A stretch of DNA of 64,000 nt from Rhodospira trueperi (GCF_900101965.1 NZ_FNAP01000004.1:1-64000), one strand, 5' to 3'; counted from the stretch's first letter, positions 1 to 9,127 are shown. The notes: a model not told the origin generated them from the letters alone. Made by a program: numbers and translations.

Positions 1-177
1 CGCCTGAAGGACCTCCTGCGGCGGCACAGGGGCATCGCCACCAAGTACCTCGACAGCTACCTGGCGTGGTACCACCTCACCGTTCTGCCTCAGCTCCCGT
101 CACCAAGATCCATCCTGGCCTGTGTCGCCGGGCTCATCTCACCCAAAGATCCAATCTGCATAGCTAACGCTAATTGA
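1..177 (+). CDS. IS1595-like transposase, C-terminal part (5' end outside window)
   Basis: Frame 1 is open from the window edge to a TGA at 175-177, giving a 58-residue tail. Its beginning, RHRGIATKYLDSYLAWYHL, resembles the conserved end of ISXO2-like DDE transposases of the IS1595 family, as I know that motif. The catalytic core lies outside the window, so it is unknown whether the element is intact. The last 20 bases to 180, TAGCTAACGCTAATTGAGCC, sit where a terminal inverted repeat would be expected, but the partner end is not visible. The family call comes from one motif only. Confidence 0.55.
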   Translation, partial: RLKDLLRRHRGIATKYLDSYLAWYHLTVLPQLPSPRSILACVAGLISPKDPICIANAN

Positions 178-330
178 GCCTAGAATAAAGAACGAATGGG
201 ATCGGTGTGAAGCGGCGCGGTGGCGGGGATCGGACCGGCGGTCATCGTAATCGTCGCTGACCGGCCAAGGTAATTGTCGGCGAACACAGCCGGACAGGCC
301 AGAACCGGTCAGGCCCTGTCGTACCAGTCT

Positions 331-360
331 GCTTTTGTCCTGACTCTTGAGAACAAAAGC
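331..360. repeat. 8-bp inverted repeat upstream of the response regulator
   Basis: GCTTTTGT at 331-338 is repeated inverted as ACAAAAGC at 353-360, with a 14-base loop. It lies in the 295-base gap between the transposase tail and the response regulator, about 110 bases before the chosen ATG at 473. It could be a regulator site or a weak hairpin. An in-frame TTG lies inside the repeat, which argues against that upstream start. Otherwise the 178-472 stretch shows only a short AGAGC tandem near 390 and no gene. Confidence 0.35.
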
Positions 361-472
361 TCTGCGCCGCTTCGCGGTGCCAGAGCAGAGCAGAGCAGGA
401 TGCGCGTCAGCATCAATAATGCTAACTCATCACGGGGATGATCAACGCCTGCTATGGGAGCACGAGACGGGC

Positions 473-1150
473 ATGAAGATCCTGTTGGCCGAAGACGATG
501 AGACGACGGCCCAATTCGTTCACAAGGCTCTGATGGAAAAGGGGCACTCGGTCGATCTGGTTTCGGATGGCCGGGATGCCCTGAGCTATTGCCTCTACAA
601 CACCTGTGATCTGGTCGTGCTTGACCGCACCATGCCAGGGATGGACGGCCTATCCGTGTTGAAGGCTCTGCGGGCGGCCGGGTCCTCCACCCCCGTGTTG
701 TTCCTGACCATTCTGGGGGATGTCGACGAGCGGGTCGAAGGCTTGCTGGCCGGAGCCGACGACTACCTGGTGAAACCGTTTCATGTCTCGGAGTTGCTGG
801 CCCGCATCACGGCCCTGAACCGCCGCCCACGGGACACCGAGCAACGCACCTGTCTGGTCGTGCATGACCTTGAACTGGACCTGCTGACCCGAACGGCCAC
901 GCGCCAGGGGGTCGTGATCGAGCTGCAGTCCAAGGAATTCGCTTTGCTGGAAATTCTGATGCGCAATGAAGGCCGCGTCATCACCCGGTCCATGCTGCTG
1001 GAACAGGTATGGGACTTCAACTTCGATCCCAAGACCACCGTCGTCGAGACTCACATCAGCCGCTTGCGAGCCAAGATCGACAAGCCGTTCGACGTGCCGT
1101 TGCTGCAAACGATCCGCAATCTGGGGTACTCGATCCATGCTCCCCGGTAA
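473..1150 (+). CDS. OmpR/PhoP-family response regulator
   Basis: This 225-residue protein is a two-component response regulator that would bind DNA when phosphorylated by the kinase encoded next to it. The receiver domain covers about residues 1-115. It has the acidic pair D8-D9, phospho-acceptor D51 in LVVLDRTMPGMDG, and K101 in LVKPF. A winged-helix DNA-binding domain of the Trans_reg_C type fills residues 125-225. I chose the ATG at 473, which begins MKILLAEDD, the family's usual start; the open frame extends back to a TTG at 347 but adds only unrelated residues. The stop overlaps the kinase start by 14 bases, so the two are coupled. The yfdX gene downstream is a plausible target. Confidence 0.93.
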   Translation: MKILLAEDDETTAQFVHKALMEKGHSVDLVSDGRDALSYCLYNTCDLVVLDRTMPGMDGLSVLKALRAAGSSTPVLFLTILGDVDERVEGLLAGADDYLVKPFHVSELLARITALNRRPRDTEQRTCLVVHDLELDLLTRTATRQGVVIELQSKEFALLEILMRNEGRVITRSMLLEQVWDFNFDPKTTVVETHISRLRAKIDKPFDVPLLQTIRNLGYSIHAPR

Positions 1151-2501
1151 CGTCTTTTCCGGCGCGCCGTTCAAGACCGCGCTCTGGATTCTCGCGGCCG
1201 CATGCCTTGCGCTGACTGTCACAGGGGCGGCGGTGTTCGGGATCGTGCGCTCCACCCTCTATGAGCAACTGGGTGCGCAGATCCTCGACGACACCATGCT
1301 GTTGCGGGACATTTACCAGACCGGCGGCCCTGCGGCCCTGACGGAAGCCGTGAAACAGTTCGAGCAATCGGCCGCGCCTGTCGGTGAGGCCATTGGCGTC
1401 TTCGCGCTGACCGGCGAGAGACTGAGCGGAAACATCCTGAAGATGCCGGAGATCGTCGGCTGGGGGCCGCTGTTTCCCCGCCCGCATGGACTTGACCCAA
1501 GCGCGGCGTTTTACGGCAATGTCAGCGTGCTTGGCGATCGGGTGCTGGTCGTCGGCCGTGATTTGGGCCTTGTCAGGACAGTCCAGACCCGGCTTCTGCG
1601 CGCCCTCGTCGGCGCCGGGGCGGCGGTTGCCCTGCTGTCTCTCCTGATCGGCTATGGAGCCAGTCGGGGCGTGTACCGCCGTCTTGCCGAAATGGCGGCC
1701 GCGCTGGAAGAAGTGTCCAAGGGGCGAACCGAAGTCAGATTGCCGATGACGGCCGGAAACGACCAGATCGACCGCATATCGCGCCAGATCAACGGCCATC
1801 TCGATCACCTTGCCACCCTGATCGACAGCACCCGCCACTCGATGGCGGCCATCGCGCACGAGTTGAAGACACCGCTCAATCACGCCCATGTTCTTTTGCA
1901 AAACGCCGCCCTGGCCACGAACGGCCATACCGATCCGGACGCCCTGGAACACGCCCGACAGGAGGTGAGCAAGATCAGCGGCATCTTTGACACCGTTTTG
2001 CGGATCTCCCGGCTCGATGCGGGCGCGGACCAGACCAATCTGGCGCCCGTATCGGTCGCCGACATCATGCAGGACATCGCCGCGATCTATGCCCCGGTGC
2101 TGGAAGCCAGCGACCAGAGTCTGCACTGCGACCTCGATGGCGCCCGAGACGCCCGGATCCTGGGTGATGTGCGGATGTTGCGCCAGATGCTGGCCAATCT
2201 TGTGGAGAACGCCAGCCGGCATTGTCCGGCAGGGACGTCCGTCTTCCTGCGGGTGCTTGCCTGCGAGAGCGGCATGGTGCGCCTGGAGGTTGCGGACACG
2301 GGGCCCGGAATACCGCCCGAAGCCCGCACCGAGGCGCTGAAACCGTTCGTCAGGGTCCGACGCCACCTCGGACCGGAGGGCACCGGGTTGGGCTTGGCCC
2401 TGGTCGCTGCCATCGTCGCGCGACATGGTGGAACCATCGCGCTGTCGGACAATGCGCCCGGGCTCATTGTGCGGATGTCCTTTCCCGCCTGCGATGTCTG
2501 A
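1137..2501 (+). CDS. Membrane sensor histidine kinase
   Basis: This 454-residue sensor kinase pairs with the preceding response regulator. It has a transmembrane segment at about residues 12-34, a periplasmic sensor of about 115 residues, and a second segment at about 151-175. A HAMP linker and a dimerisation domain follow, with the phospho-acceptor H241 in AIAHELKTPLN. The ATPase domain has the N box (N354 in NLVENASRH) and the G boxes DTGPGIP and GTGLGLALV. The ATG at 1137 overlaps the end of the regulator gene. The ligand cannot be read from the periplasmic part. Kinase and regulator together resemble systems that sense envelope conditions. Confidence 0.92.
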   Translation: MLPGNVFSGAPFKTALWILAAACLALTVTGAAVFGIVRSTLYEQLGAQILDDTMLLRDIYQTGGPAALTEAVKQFEQSAAPVGEAIGVFALTGERLSGNILKMPEIVGWGPLFPRPHGLDPSAAFYGNVSVLGDRVLVVGRDLGLVRTVQTRLLRALVGAGAAVALLSLLIGYGASRGVYRRLAEMAAALEEVSKGRTEVRLPMTAGNDQIDRISRQINGHLDHLATLIDSTRHSMAAIAHELKTPLNHAHVLLQNAALATNGHTDPDALEHARQEVSKISGIFDTVLRISRLDAGADQTNLAPVSVADIMQDIAAIYAPVLEASDQSLHCDLDGARDARILGDVRMLRQMLANLVENASRHCPAGTSVFLRVLACESGMVRLEVADTGPGIPPEARTEALKPFVRVRRHLGPEGTGLGLALVAAIVARHGGTIALSDNAPGLIVRMSFPACDV

Positions 2502-2578
2502 CGTGGGCGGCTTCGGCGGCAGGGCCACGAGGCGTCGTGTGCCCGGGACCCCGACCGAAGGAACCGAGGCAGCGTGAC

Positions 2579-2607
2579 TTGACGTGCGCACTTGTCAAAT
2601 TTGTAAA
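2579..2607 (+). promoter_or_regulatory. Possible promoter and direct-repeat operator of yfdX
   Basis: TTGACG at 2579-2584 is followed after 17 bases by TGTAAA at 2602-2607, a reasonable sigma-70-like pair. Overlapping it are two 9-base direct repeats, TTGTCAAAT (2592-2600) and TTGTAAAGT (2601-2609). Tandem direct repeats are the usual binding pattern of OmpR-family regulators, such as the one encoded at 473. This is a reading of the sequence only. The yfdX start lies 90 bases downstream. Confidence 0.35.
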
Positions 2608-2697
2608 GTTGGCGAAAAGGCGCTGGCAGGAATGGGATCTATGGTCATGGTGTTCCGCGCTGGAACACAGTCTCTCACCCCAACAAGGACTGCGACC

Positions 2698-3372
2698 ATG
2701 AAGACCCTGAAAACCATTTCCGCCTTGGCCCTCGCGGGGACCATGATCGCCTTGCCGGTCGTCAACGCGACCGCCCAGGCCGCGGGCGCGGCAGTCGAAC
2801 AAGCATCCGCCACCCCGACCGCCGAGGACAAGCAGACCAGCCTGAAGATCATGGACGAAGCCTTCAGCGCCATTCGCGAGATTCATGCCGCGCGCCTGGC
2901 GATCTTCAATGGCGAACCCGATCAGGCGAAAAAGTTCGTCAATGAAGCCAGCAGTGATCTGGCGGCGGTCCAGGACAACGTGAAGGACTTCGCCGTCGAT
3001 ACGGCTCACTCCAGCAAGGACGAGGATCTCTACGTTCCGTTCGATTCCACCCTGACGCTTTCTGAAGGGTTCGTGCCGAGCGTGGAAAAGCAGGAGACCC
3101 TCGACAAGGCCAACGAACACCTCGCCCAGGGCGAGCACGAGGCGGCAATCAAGACCCTGAAGCTGGCGGACATCGACGTCAGGATGTCGGCGGCACTGAT
3201 CCCGGCCGACGCGAGCCTGGAGCATGTCAAGTCGGCCCAGTCGCTGATCGATGACGAGAAGTTCTATGAAGCCAACCTCGCCCTGAAGGCCGTCGAAGAT
3301 TCCATCGTCATTGAATCGTACGATGTCGACAGCGTCCCGACCCAGGGCAGCACGGACAACGGCGCCGGTTGA
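2698..3372 (+). CDS. yfdX: YfdX family periplasmic protein
   Basis: This 224-residue protein matches the YfdX family. It shows the family's run of features: an ARLAIFNGEPDQAKKFVNEA segment near residue 65, TLKLADIDV in the middle, and DDEKFYEANLALKAVEDSI near the C-terminus. An N-terminal signal peptide (about residues 1-26, ending ATAQA) places it in the periplasm. In Escherichia coli yfdX is induced by the EvgA response regulator, and yfdX-like genes occur in heat-resistance islands; the molecular role is poorly known. The ATG at 2698 has a good ribosome site, AAGGA at 2685-2689. Its place right after a two-component pair suggests they regulate it. Confidence 0.88.
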   Translation: MKTLKTISALALAGTMIALPVVNATAQAAGAAVEQASATPTAEDKQTSLKIMDEAFSAIREIHAARLAIFNGEPDQAKKFVNEASSDLAAVQDNVKDFAVDTAHSSKDEDLYVPFDSTLTLSEGFVPSVEKQETLDKANEHLAQGEHEAAIKTLKLADIDVRMSAALIPADASLEHVKSAQSLIDDEKFYEANLALKAVEDSIVIESYDVDSVPTQGSTDNGAG

Positions 3373-3463
3373 CGTTGCGCCTTGATCTCATCCTCGGCGG
3401 CGGCGGCGCTCCCGCGCCCGGCCCCTCCCCCGATCTGCCCGGGGGCGCGCCGCCCGCCAGGAC

Positions 3464-3489
3464 TGAAACGCCCCGGGTTCGCTGGAGGC
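3464..3489 (+). repeat. IS3-type left terminal inverted repeat
   Basis: The 26 bases beginning TGAAACGCCCCGGG have the look of an IS3-family end (often TGAACCGCCCCGG...). An orfA-like remnant begins about 88 bases inside it on the same strand, as expected for a left end. A closely similar sequence in the opposite orientation lies at 31658-31683, with 23 of 26 positions identical. No target-site duplication is visible next to either copy. Confidence 0.55.
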
Positions 3490-3576
3490 GAAAGAGTATG
3501 AGAGGGCCTGGGTTGGGGCACGGTTTTGTGAGACATCACGCTGCGCTACCTTGGGGTTCCCCAGGAGGTAGAGAGC

Positions 3577-3790
3577 ATGACCGACAAGACCGATATCGAT
3601 CCCCGCGCGCCGGAGGCCTCGGCGCCGCCGAGGCCGGGTCACCGAAGCGCTTCTCCGCGAAAAAGAAACTCGCCGCCGTGCAACGCCTGTTCCGGGGCGA
3701 GAGCCTGGAGACGGTGTCTCGCGACCTGGCCGTCCCGGCCCATCGCCTGTCGGAGTGGCGCGACCGCGTCCTGCTGAAGTTCAAACAGGG
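3577..3790 (+). pseudogene. Remnant of an IS3-family transposase orfA
   Basis: A perfect ribosome site (AGGAGG) precedes the ATG at 3577. The first frame is quickly disrupted. The helix-turn-helix part continues in the next frame as KRFSAKKKLAAVQRLFRGES, followed by LETVSRDLAVPAHRLSEWRD. That arrangement is typical of IS3-type OrfA proteins. Similarity stops near 3790 and no orfB is seen, so the gene is both frameshifted and truncated. It sits just inside the IS3-type end at 3464. Confidence 0.6.
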
Positions 3791-4144
3791 CGGGGCCACG
3801 TCGGGGGCGAACACGGCGCTGGCCGCGGCCATCAAGAACACCCCCCATGTGCCGGCCTCCCTGCTCGGCGAGACACGCCTGCCGAAACAGCCGCCGCCCC
3901 ACGACGCCCTGGGATCGAAGGACGACGCGATCCTCACTGTCCTCTCCAGCCTGGAGACATGGACATCGACCAAGGGCGCCCTGACCTGGCTGAGCGACAC
4001 CGCCAAAAACACCCTGAAAAAAAGTGGGCCGCTCAAAATCGAGGATAGCCTTCTGTTTTCGCTCACAAACCCCTGGTCCCTCCAAAACCCGGTGACGGAT
4101 GCGGGTCTGAGTGTCGGGCCTGCGACGGCGACCGGGTGCCAGCC
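3791..4144. other. No gene recognised
   Basis: This stretch follows the orfA remnant. Open frames exist on both strands, but none has a recognisable domain, a supported start or plausible composition. It probably represents decayed element or flanking DNA. No terminator-like hairpin was seen for the converging TIM-barrel gene that ends at 4145. Confidence 0.5.
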
Positions 4145-5221
4145 TTATTCCTGCCCTTCAATGATCGCGCTCGCCAACGCCCGCATCTCCGCGAACATCG
4201 TGCGCACCCACTGGAGCTGCGCCAACGCGTCCCGGTGCTCGATCTGGCGGCTCATGGCGTCGCTCAGACCGGGAAGTCGGGCGGTGAGGCTGGGCTCTCG
4301 GGGCGGGATGACAGGATCGGGCGGCTCGCCGGGGAAGCGGTAGGCCGGCGCGACGTAGTTCACCTCCTCCTCAAGGCCGATGGCCGTGACCTGGGGTGTC
4401 TCCTCGCCCAGCACCAGCAGGTCCGCCAGCATCCGCGCCAAGGGAACATCGCCGGTGCCCGTGCGGCAGCCGAACTGCGCCCACCCGCCCCGGTCAGGCA
4501 GCATGAGCACATCCTTCAGGTGCACCGCGCGCACCCAGGGGGCCTGGATGCGTAACGCCTCCATCGGCCGTTCGCCAGCGTTGACCATGTTGCCGGTATC
4601 GAACAGCAAGCCGACGCGCGGGTCCGCACAGGTCTTGACGATGCGGACCATTTCCTCCGACGTCAGATCCTCGTGCTGCTCGACCACGAGGCGGAACCGC
4701 CCCTTGGGGCCGAGACGGTCCAGGACCCAAAGAAGGTCGGCCGCGACCCGCTCCAGGATCCCGGACACCCGCCCCGCGTAACGCGGGTAGCAGCGGATGG
4801 ACTCGGCGCCCAGGTCGGCGGCGACCGCCAGGGCCGCGCCCAGGTCCTCGGGCGTGGTGCTGCTCACCTCGACGTGCCAGCGCAGGCCGAGGTCCCGCGC
4901 CCGCGCGCCCAGGGCGCGCCGATCGGCGGGTGCCATCGCCGCCAGCGACCGCCGGCCGGCGTCGAAGACATGGCACTGCACGCCGGCCAGTCCGTGGGCC
5001 GCCGCGAAGTCCAGCAGGTCGCCCGGCCCCCAGACCTCGTCCAGCAGGTGGAAGTGGAACGTGTAGGCGTGGATGAACAGGGGAACCGCGTCGATCCGCG
5101 TCACCAGCCGGGACAAGGTCGCGCGGTCCAGGGGGAACGGGGCGGTCCCCTCCACCGAAAGCATCGCCGCCAGACGTTGGCGCGGCGACGGGGTGAGGTC
5201 CGGCGTGGGCAGGCCGGTCAT
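4145..5221 (-). CDS. Sugar phosphate isomerase/epimerase-like TIM barrel protein
   Basis: This 358-residue protein belongs to the xylose-isomerase-like TIM barrel superfamily. Metal-binding positions typical of the fold are visible: E in VVEQHEDLTSEEM, D in LLFDTGNMVNAGE, H in VRAVHLKD and E near GLEEEVNY. It lies 30 bases downstream of the last permease gene of the family-5 ABC operon and is probably the last gene of that transcript. The start has AGAGGA a few bases upstream. Family members isomerise, epimerise or cleave sugars and inositols. The substrate is unknown, but the context suggests the imported compound or a breakdown product of it. Confidence 0.8.
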   Translation of the reverse strand: MTGLPTPDLTPSPRQRLAAMLSVEGTAPFPLDRATLSRLVTRIDAVPLFIHAYTFHFHLLDEVWGPGDLLDFAAAHGLAGVQCHVFDAGRRSLAAMAPADRRALGARARDLGLRWHVEVSSTTPEDLGAALAVAADLGAESIRCYPRYAGRVSGILERVAADLLWVLDRLGPKGRFRLVVEQHEDLTSEEMVRIVKTCADPRVGLLFDTGNMVNAGERPMEALRIQAPWVRAVHLKDVLMLPDRGGWAQFGCRTGTGDVPLARMLADLLVLGEETPQVTAIGLEEEVNYVAPAYRFPGEPPDPVIPPREPSLTARLPGLSDAMSRQIEHRDALAQLQWVRTMFAEMRALASAIIEGQE

Positions 5222-5251
5222 GGCACGGGTCCTCTTGATGGCGTGACCCGA

Positions 5252-6130
5252 TCAGGTCCCGCGAAGGGTCGGGTCGAGGCGGTCACGCAGCCAGTCGCCC
5301 AGGAGACTGAACGCCAGCGTCGTGACGAAGATGACGATGGACGGCAGCACCGCGATCCACCATGCCGTCAGCAGATAGTCACGGCCGAAGCCGACCATGT
5401 TGCCGAGGCTGGTTAGCGGCGGCTGGATGCCGAGGCCGAGGAAGGACAGTGACGTCTCCACCAGGATCGTCTCCGGGAAGTTCAGCGTCATGTTGACGAT
5501 GATGGCGCTGCCCATGTTGGGCAGGATGTGGCGCAGATAGACGCGTACCGGGTTGGCCCCCAGGGTGCGCACCGCCACCGCGTAGCCGTGCGACGAGGCG
5601 GACAGCGCCAGTCCGCGCACGATGCGGGCATAGCGTTCCCAGCCGTACACCCCCATCACCAGCACGAACAGCACGAAGCTGTTGCCGAAAAAGGCCAGCA
5701 CGGCCAGGGCGAGAATGATGAACGGCAGCGCCGCCTGGAAGTCGATCAGAACCATCACGACATGGTCCACCCAACCCCGGAAATGGGCGGCGGTGAAGCC
5801 GATCACAGTACCCAGCACGGCCCCGATCAGGGTGCCGAGCAGGGCTACGAACAGGCTGATCCGCAGGGATTCGATGATGCGCGACAGGACGTCGCGGCCC
5901 AGGTCGTCGGTCCCCAGGGGGTGGGCCCAGGTGCCGCCGTCCATCCAGACCGGCGGCTTCAGCCGGCCCAGCAGGTCCATGTCCTGGTAGTCGTACGGTG
6001 CGACCACGTCGGCCAGTAGCGCGATCACGGCCATCAGGCTCACCCATGCGGCCGAAACCAGGACCGACGGCGGCATGTCGCCCAGGTCAACGCGCCACGT
6101 CTTGCGGTCGGTGGGCAGGGCCGTGGTCAT
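5252..6130 (-). CDS. ABC transporter permease, DppC/OppC type
   Basis: This 292-residue inner-membrane permease has an N-terminal transmembrane segment near residues 20-42 and five more in the C-terminal domain. The EAA loop that contacts the ATPase reads RTLGANPVRVYLRHILPN. The extracytoplasmic loop with HPLGTDDLGRDVLSRI is typical of DppC/OppC/NikC. I chose the ATG at 6130, which overlaps the stop of the DppB-like gene as ATGA; longer open frame upstream is not homologous. It forms the channel with the DppB-like partner. Confidence 0.93.
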   Translation of the reverse strand: MTTALPTDRKTWRVDLGDMPPSVLVSAAWVSLMAVIALLADVVAPYDYQDMDLLGRLKPPVWMDGGTWAHPLGTDDLGRDVLSRIIESLRISLFVALLGTLIGAVLGTVIGFTAAHFRGWVDHVVMVLIDFQAALPFIILALAVLAFFGNSFVLFVLVMGVYGWERYARIVRGLALSASSHGYAVAVRTLGANPVRVYLRHILPNMGSAIIVNMTLNFPETILVETSLSFLGLGIQPPLTSLGNMVGFGRDYLLTAWWIAVLPSIVIFVTTLAFSLLGDWLRDRLDPTLRGT

Positions 6131-7056
6131 TTGGACTCTCCGCTGCGGGTGCGGGGATCGAGCCAGCCGTAGGCAAGGTCGACCAGCAGGTTGGTGACCA
6201 CCATCGTGACGCCGACCAGGATGACGATGCACTGGACCACGGCCAGGTCACGGTTCTGCACCGATGCCACCAGCAGCTTGCCGATGCCCGGCCAGGCGAA
6301 CACGTTCTCGGTGATGGTGGCGGCGGCAATCTGGCGGCCGACATAGATCCCGCCGACCGTGACGATGGGAATGGAGGCGTTCGGCAGGGCATGCCGGCGC
6401 ACCGCCTCGGTCCACAACAGGCCCTTGGCCCGCGCCGTGCGCATGAACGGCGCCGACAGCACTTCCAGCATGGCCGACCGGGAGAAGCGGGCGAAGATCG
6501 CCGCGTCCGCCGTCGCCATGGTGGCGACCGGCAGGATGTAGTGCAGCCAGGTCTCGCTGCCCGCCGTCGGCAGCACCCGCAGGACCACGCCGAACAGCAT
6601 GATCAGGACGATGCCGACCACGAAGTTCGGCAGGCTGAAACTGGCCACGGTCAATCCCATGGTCAGGCGGTCGACCGCGGTGTTGCGGTGCAGGGCGGCG
6701 TAGACACCGGCCGGGATGCCGATGCCGAAGGTGAAGATGGTGGTCAGGCCCATCAGCCACAGGGTCTTCGGCAGGCGCTCGGCGACCACCTCCGTGGCGG
6801 GCCGGTTGCCGATGAACGAGTGCCCGAAATCGCCCTGGAAAATGTTCCAGAGATAGCTGACGTACTGATCCCAGATCGGTCGGTCGAGGCCCCAGCGCTC
6901 GCGGAACGCATCCAACGCCCGGGGGTCCGCATCCACGCCCAGCATCTGGATGGCCGGGTCGCCCGACAGGCGCAGGACGACGAACACGAAACTGACCAAC
7001 AGGAACACCGTGATCAGCGCCCGCAGGATCTTCGAGGCGACACTCAGCGTGGTCAT
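6127..7056 (-). CDS. ABC transporter permease, DppB/OppB type
   Basis: This 309-residue partner permease of the DppC-like protein starts at the ATG at 7056, which overlaps the upstream ATPase stop. The N-terminal transmembrane segment and VFVVLRLSGDPAIQML are typical of DppB. The EAA loop reads RTARAKGLLWTEAVRRHALPN in outline. Six transmembrane segments are visible. Start and stop both form ATGA overlaps with neighbours, so translation of the four transporter genes is coupled. Confidence 0.93.
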   Translation of the reverse strand: MTTLSVASKILRALITVFLLVSFVFVVLRLSGDPAIQMLGVDADPRALDAFRERWGLDRPIWDQYVSYLWNIFQGDFGHSFIGNRPATEVVAERLPKTLWLMGLTTIFTFGIGIPAGVYAALHRNTAVDRLTMGLTVASFSLPNFVVGIVLIMLFGVVLRVLPTAGSETWLHYILPVATMATADAAIFARFSRSAMLEVLSAPFMRTARAKGLLWTEAVRRHALPNASIPIVTVGGIYVGRQIAAATITENVFAWPGIGKLLVASVQNRDLAVVQCIVILVGVTMVVTNLLVDLAYGWLDPRTRSGESK

Positions 7057-8063
7057 GCGGCGGTCCCCCGTCCATGCACGACGTGGCACGCGACGGCGTG
7101 CGCCGGCGCATCCATGGGTTCAAGGTCGGCGTCCGTTGATCGACACATCGGTTCTTGCAGCGAGCACCGGGGATGGAACCGGCAGCCGGGGGGGGGATTG
7201 AAGGGGCTCGGCGGCTCGCCCGGCAGGATGATGGTCTCGTGGTCCTGGTCCGGCTCCGGCACCGGGATCGCCGACATCAGGGCGCGGGTGTAGGGATGGC
7301 GGGGGCGGGTGAACACGGTCCCGGTGGGGCCGTGCTCGACGATCCGGCCCAGGTACATGACGGCGATGTCGTCGCAGACGTACCGCACCAGTGACAGGTC
7401 ATGGCTGATGAAAATGATGGTGAGGTCGAGCGACTCCTTGAGGGCCTCCAGCAGCCGGATGACCTGCGCCTGGATCGACACGTCGAGGGCCGAGACCGGC
7501 TCATCGCAGATCAGCAACCGGGGCTTCAGGACCAGGGCGCGGGCCAGCACGACGCGCTGGCGCTGTCCGCCGGAGAGTTCGTGCGGAAACGTGCAGAACA
7601 TGTCGCCGGTCAGGCCGACCGCCTCTAGCATCTCGCCTCCGCGCGCCCGCCGTTCGGCGGCGTCGCCGAGGCCGTGGATGATCAGCGGCTCGACGACCTG
7701 ACCGAGCACGGTCATCCGGGGGTCGAGCGCGCCCAGCGGATCCTGGAACACATACTGGATGTCCTGCCGCAGCGCCCGCCAGCCGGCGGCGTCCAGCGTG
7801 GCGAGGTCCGTGCCGTCGAAGCGGATGGACCCCGACGTCGGCGTGTGGATGTTGAGAATGCTCTTGGCGACAGACGACTTGCCGCAGCCGGATTCGCCGA
7901 CGATGCCCAGAACCCGCCCCCGAGGCACATCGAAGCTGATGCCGTCGACCGCCCTGACGCTGCGCCGCCCGCCGAACACCGTGCCCGACGAGACGCGAAA
8001 GCTCTGGCGGAGATCCCGCACCGACAGCAGTGGTGCGTCCGGGCGCGTGGTGCGGGGGGTCAA
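7053..8063 (-). CDS. ABC transporter ATP-binding protein, DppF/OppF type
   Basis: This 336-residue ATPase has Walker A GESGCGKS, signature LSGGQRQR and Walker B LLICDEP. The C-terminal oligopeptide-transport extension carries spaced cysteines, CRFHPRCSLQEPMC, which bind an iron-sulfur cluster in some relatives. No ATG is suitable. I chose the TTG at 8063, because its TTGA overlap with the upstream stop matches the other junctions of this operon; an internal GTG is the alternative. It energises uptake with the DppD-like ATPase. Confidence 0.88.
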   Translation of the reverse strand: MTPRTTRPDAPLLSVRDLRQSFRVSSGTVFGGRRSVRAVDGISFDVPRGRVLGIVGESGCGKSSVAKSILNIHTPTSGSIRFDGTDLATLDAAGWRALRQDIQYVFQDPLGALDPRMTVLGQVVEPLIIHGLGDAAERRARGGEMLEAVGLTGDMFCTFPHELSGGQRQRVVLARALVLKPRLLICDEPVSALDVSIQAQVIRLLEALKESLDLTIIFISHDLSLVRYVCDDIAVMYLGRIVEHGPTGTVFTRPRHPYTRALMSAIPVPEPDQDHETIILPGEPPSPFNPPPGCRFHPRCSLQEPMCRSTDADLEPMDAPAHAVACHVVHGRGTAA

Positions 8064-9067
8064 GACGCGCCTCCCATCGCCGCCATGGGCTGCGCGATGT
8101 CCTGATGGTGGCAGGCGGCGCCGTGATCGCCGTCCATTCGGAACGCCGGCACCGCCGCGTGGCACGTGTCGGACACCCTGTCACAACGCGGCCCGAAGGC
8201 GCACCCCGGGGGCAAGTCGCGGGGCGATGGCACGACGCCGCCGATCGGGGTCAGACGGGCGCTCCCCAGGTCCGGACGCGGCCGGGAGTTCAGAAGGCCC
8301 CGGGTGTAGGGATGGGCCGGCGCTTTGAAGACCGTGCGCACCGGGCCCTGCTCGACAATGCGGCCGCAGTACATGACCGCCACCCGGTCGCAGGTCTCGG
8401 CGACGACGCCAAGGTCGTGCGTGATCAGGATGATCGACATGCCGTGCGCGTCGCGCAGGCGCTTCAGGAGCCGCAGGATCTGGGCCTGGATGGTCACATC
8501 CAGGGCGGTGGTGGGCTCGTCGGCGATCAACAGCGCCGGCGAACCGGCCAGCATCATGGCGATCATGGCGCGCTGGCTCATGCCGCCGGACAGCTGGTGT
8601 GGATAGGCGGACAGGCGGCTTTTCGCTTCGGGAATACCCACCTCCTCCAGCAGCCGCGCGGCCTCGGTCTCCAGGGCTGTTCGCGACGCCTTGGCCAGGG
8701 CCGGATTGTTCAGGCGGATGGCCTCGAACATCTGCGCGCGCAGGGTCTTGACCGGATTGAGCGAGGACATGGGATCCTGGAAGATCATGGCCACCGCGCG
8801 ACCGCGCAACGCGGCGATCTCCCGTTCCGACAGGGACAGCAGCGAGGTGCCCCTGAATCGGGCCTCGCCGGTGACCTTGGCGCGGGCGCCGGCCAGTTGC
8901 AGCGCGGCGAGGCAGCTCACGCTCTTGCCGGAGCCGCTTTCGCCCACCAGGCCGACAATTTCGCCGGCCTCGACCCGCAGGTCGATGCCGTGCACGACAC
9001 GAATAGCCCGCGCCGGATCGGAACCGAAGGCCACCCGCAGGTCGGAGATGTCGAGCAAAGCGTCCAT
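8060..9067 (-). CDS. ABC transporter ATP-binding protein, DppD/OppD type
   Basis: This 335-residue ATPase has Walker A GESGSGKS, signature LSGGMSQR and Walker B LLIADEP. A C-terminal cysteine-containing extension, [14 protein letters not shown], is present. The ATG at 9067 begins [16 protein letters not shown], the usual start of the family. It is separated from the solute-binding protein gene by a 74-base gap that contains a perfect 22-base palindrome. Confidence 0.93.
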   Translation of the reverse strand: MDALLDISDLRVAFGSDPARAIRVVHGIDLRVEAGEIVGLVGESGSGKSVSCLAALQLAGARAKVTGEARFRGTSLLSLSEREIAALRGRAVAMIFQDPMSSLNPVKTLRAQMFEAIRLNNPALAKASRTALETEAARLLEEVGIPEAKSRLSAYPHQLSGGMSQRAMIAMMLAGSPALLIADEPTTALDVTIQAQILRLLKRLRDAHGMSIILITHDLGVVAETCDRVAVMYCGRIVEQGPVRTVFKAPAHPYTRGLLNSRPRPDLGSARLTPIGGVVPSPRDLPPGCAFGPRCDRVSDTCHAAVPAFRMDGDHGAACHHQDIAQPMAAMGGAS

Positions 9068-9105
9068 GGCGTGGCCCTTCCCGGACAGGGTGGGATCCGA
9101 GGCAC

Positions 9106-9127
9106 CGGCGGGGCATATGCCCCGCCG
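9106..9127 (-). terminator. Perfect 22-bp palindrome downstream of the family-5 SBP gene
   Basis: The palindrome begins CGGCGGGGCAT and is fully self-complementary. It lies 14 bases 3' of the solute-binding protein stop and about 40 bases before the DppD-like start. There is no T-tract, so it is more likely an mRNA-stabilising or attenuating hairpin than a full terminator. Similar hairpins follow the solute-binding protein genes of the other importer operons. Confidence 0.6.

Noticed and set aside
1056-2591. Long minus-strand open frame (511 codons) opposite the histidine kinase
   Set aside because: It is antisense to a clear kinase gene, has biased composition and no domain. Long antisense frames are common in high-GC coding DNA.
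3369-4343. 324-codon plus-strand frame after yfdX
   Set aside because: Only its middle resembles an IS3 orfA helix-turn-helix. It starts inside the yfdX end and finishes antisense to the TIM-barrel gene, so it is not a gene as a whole.
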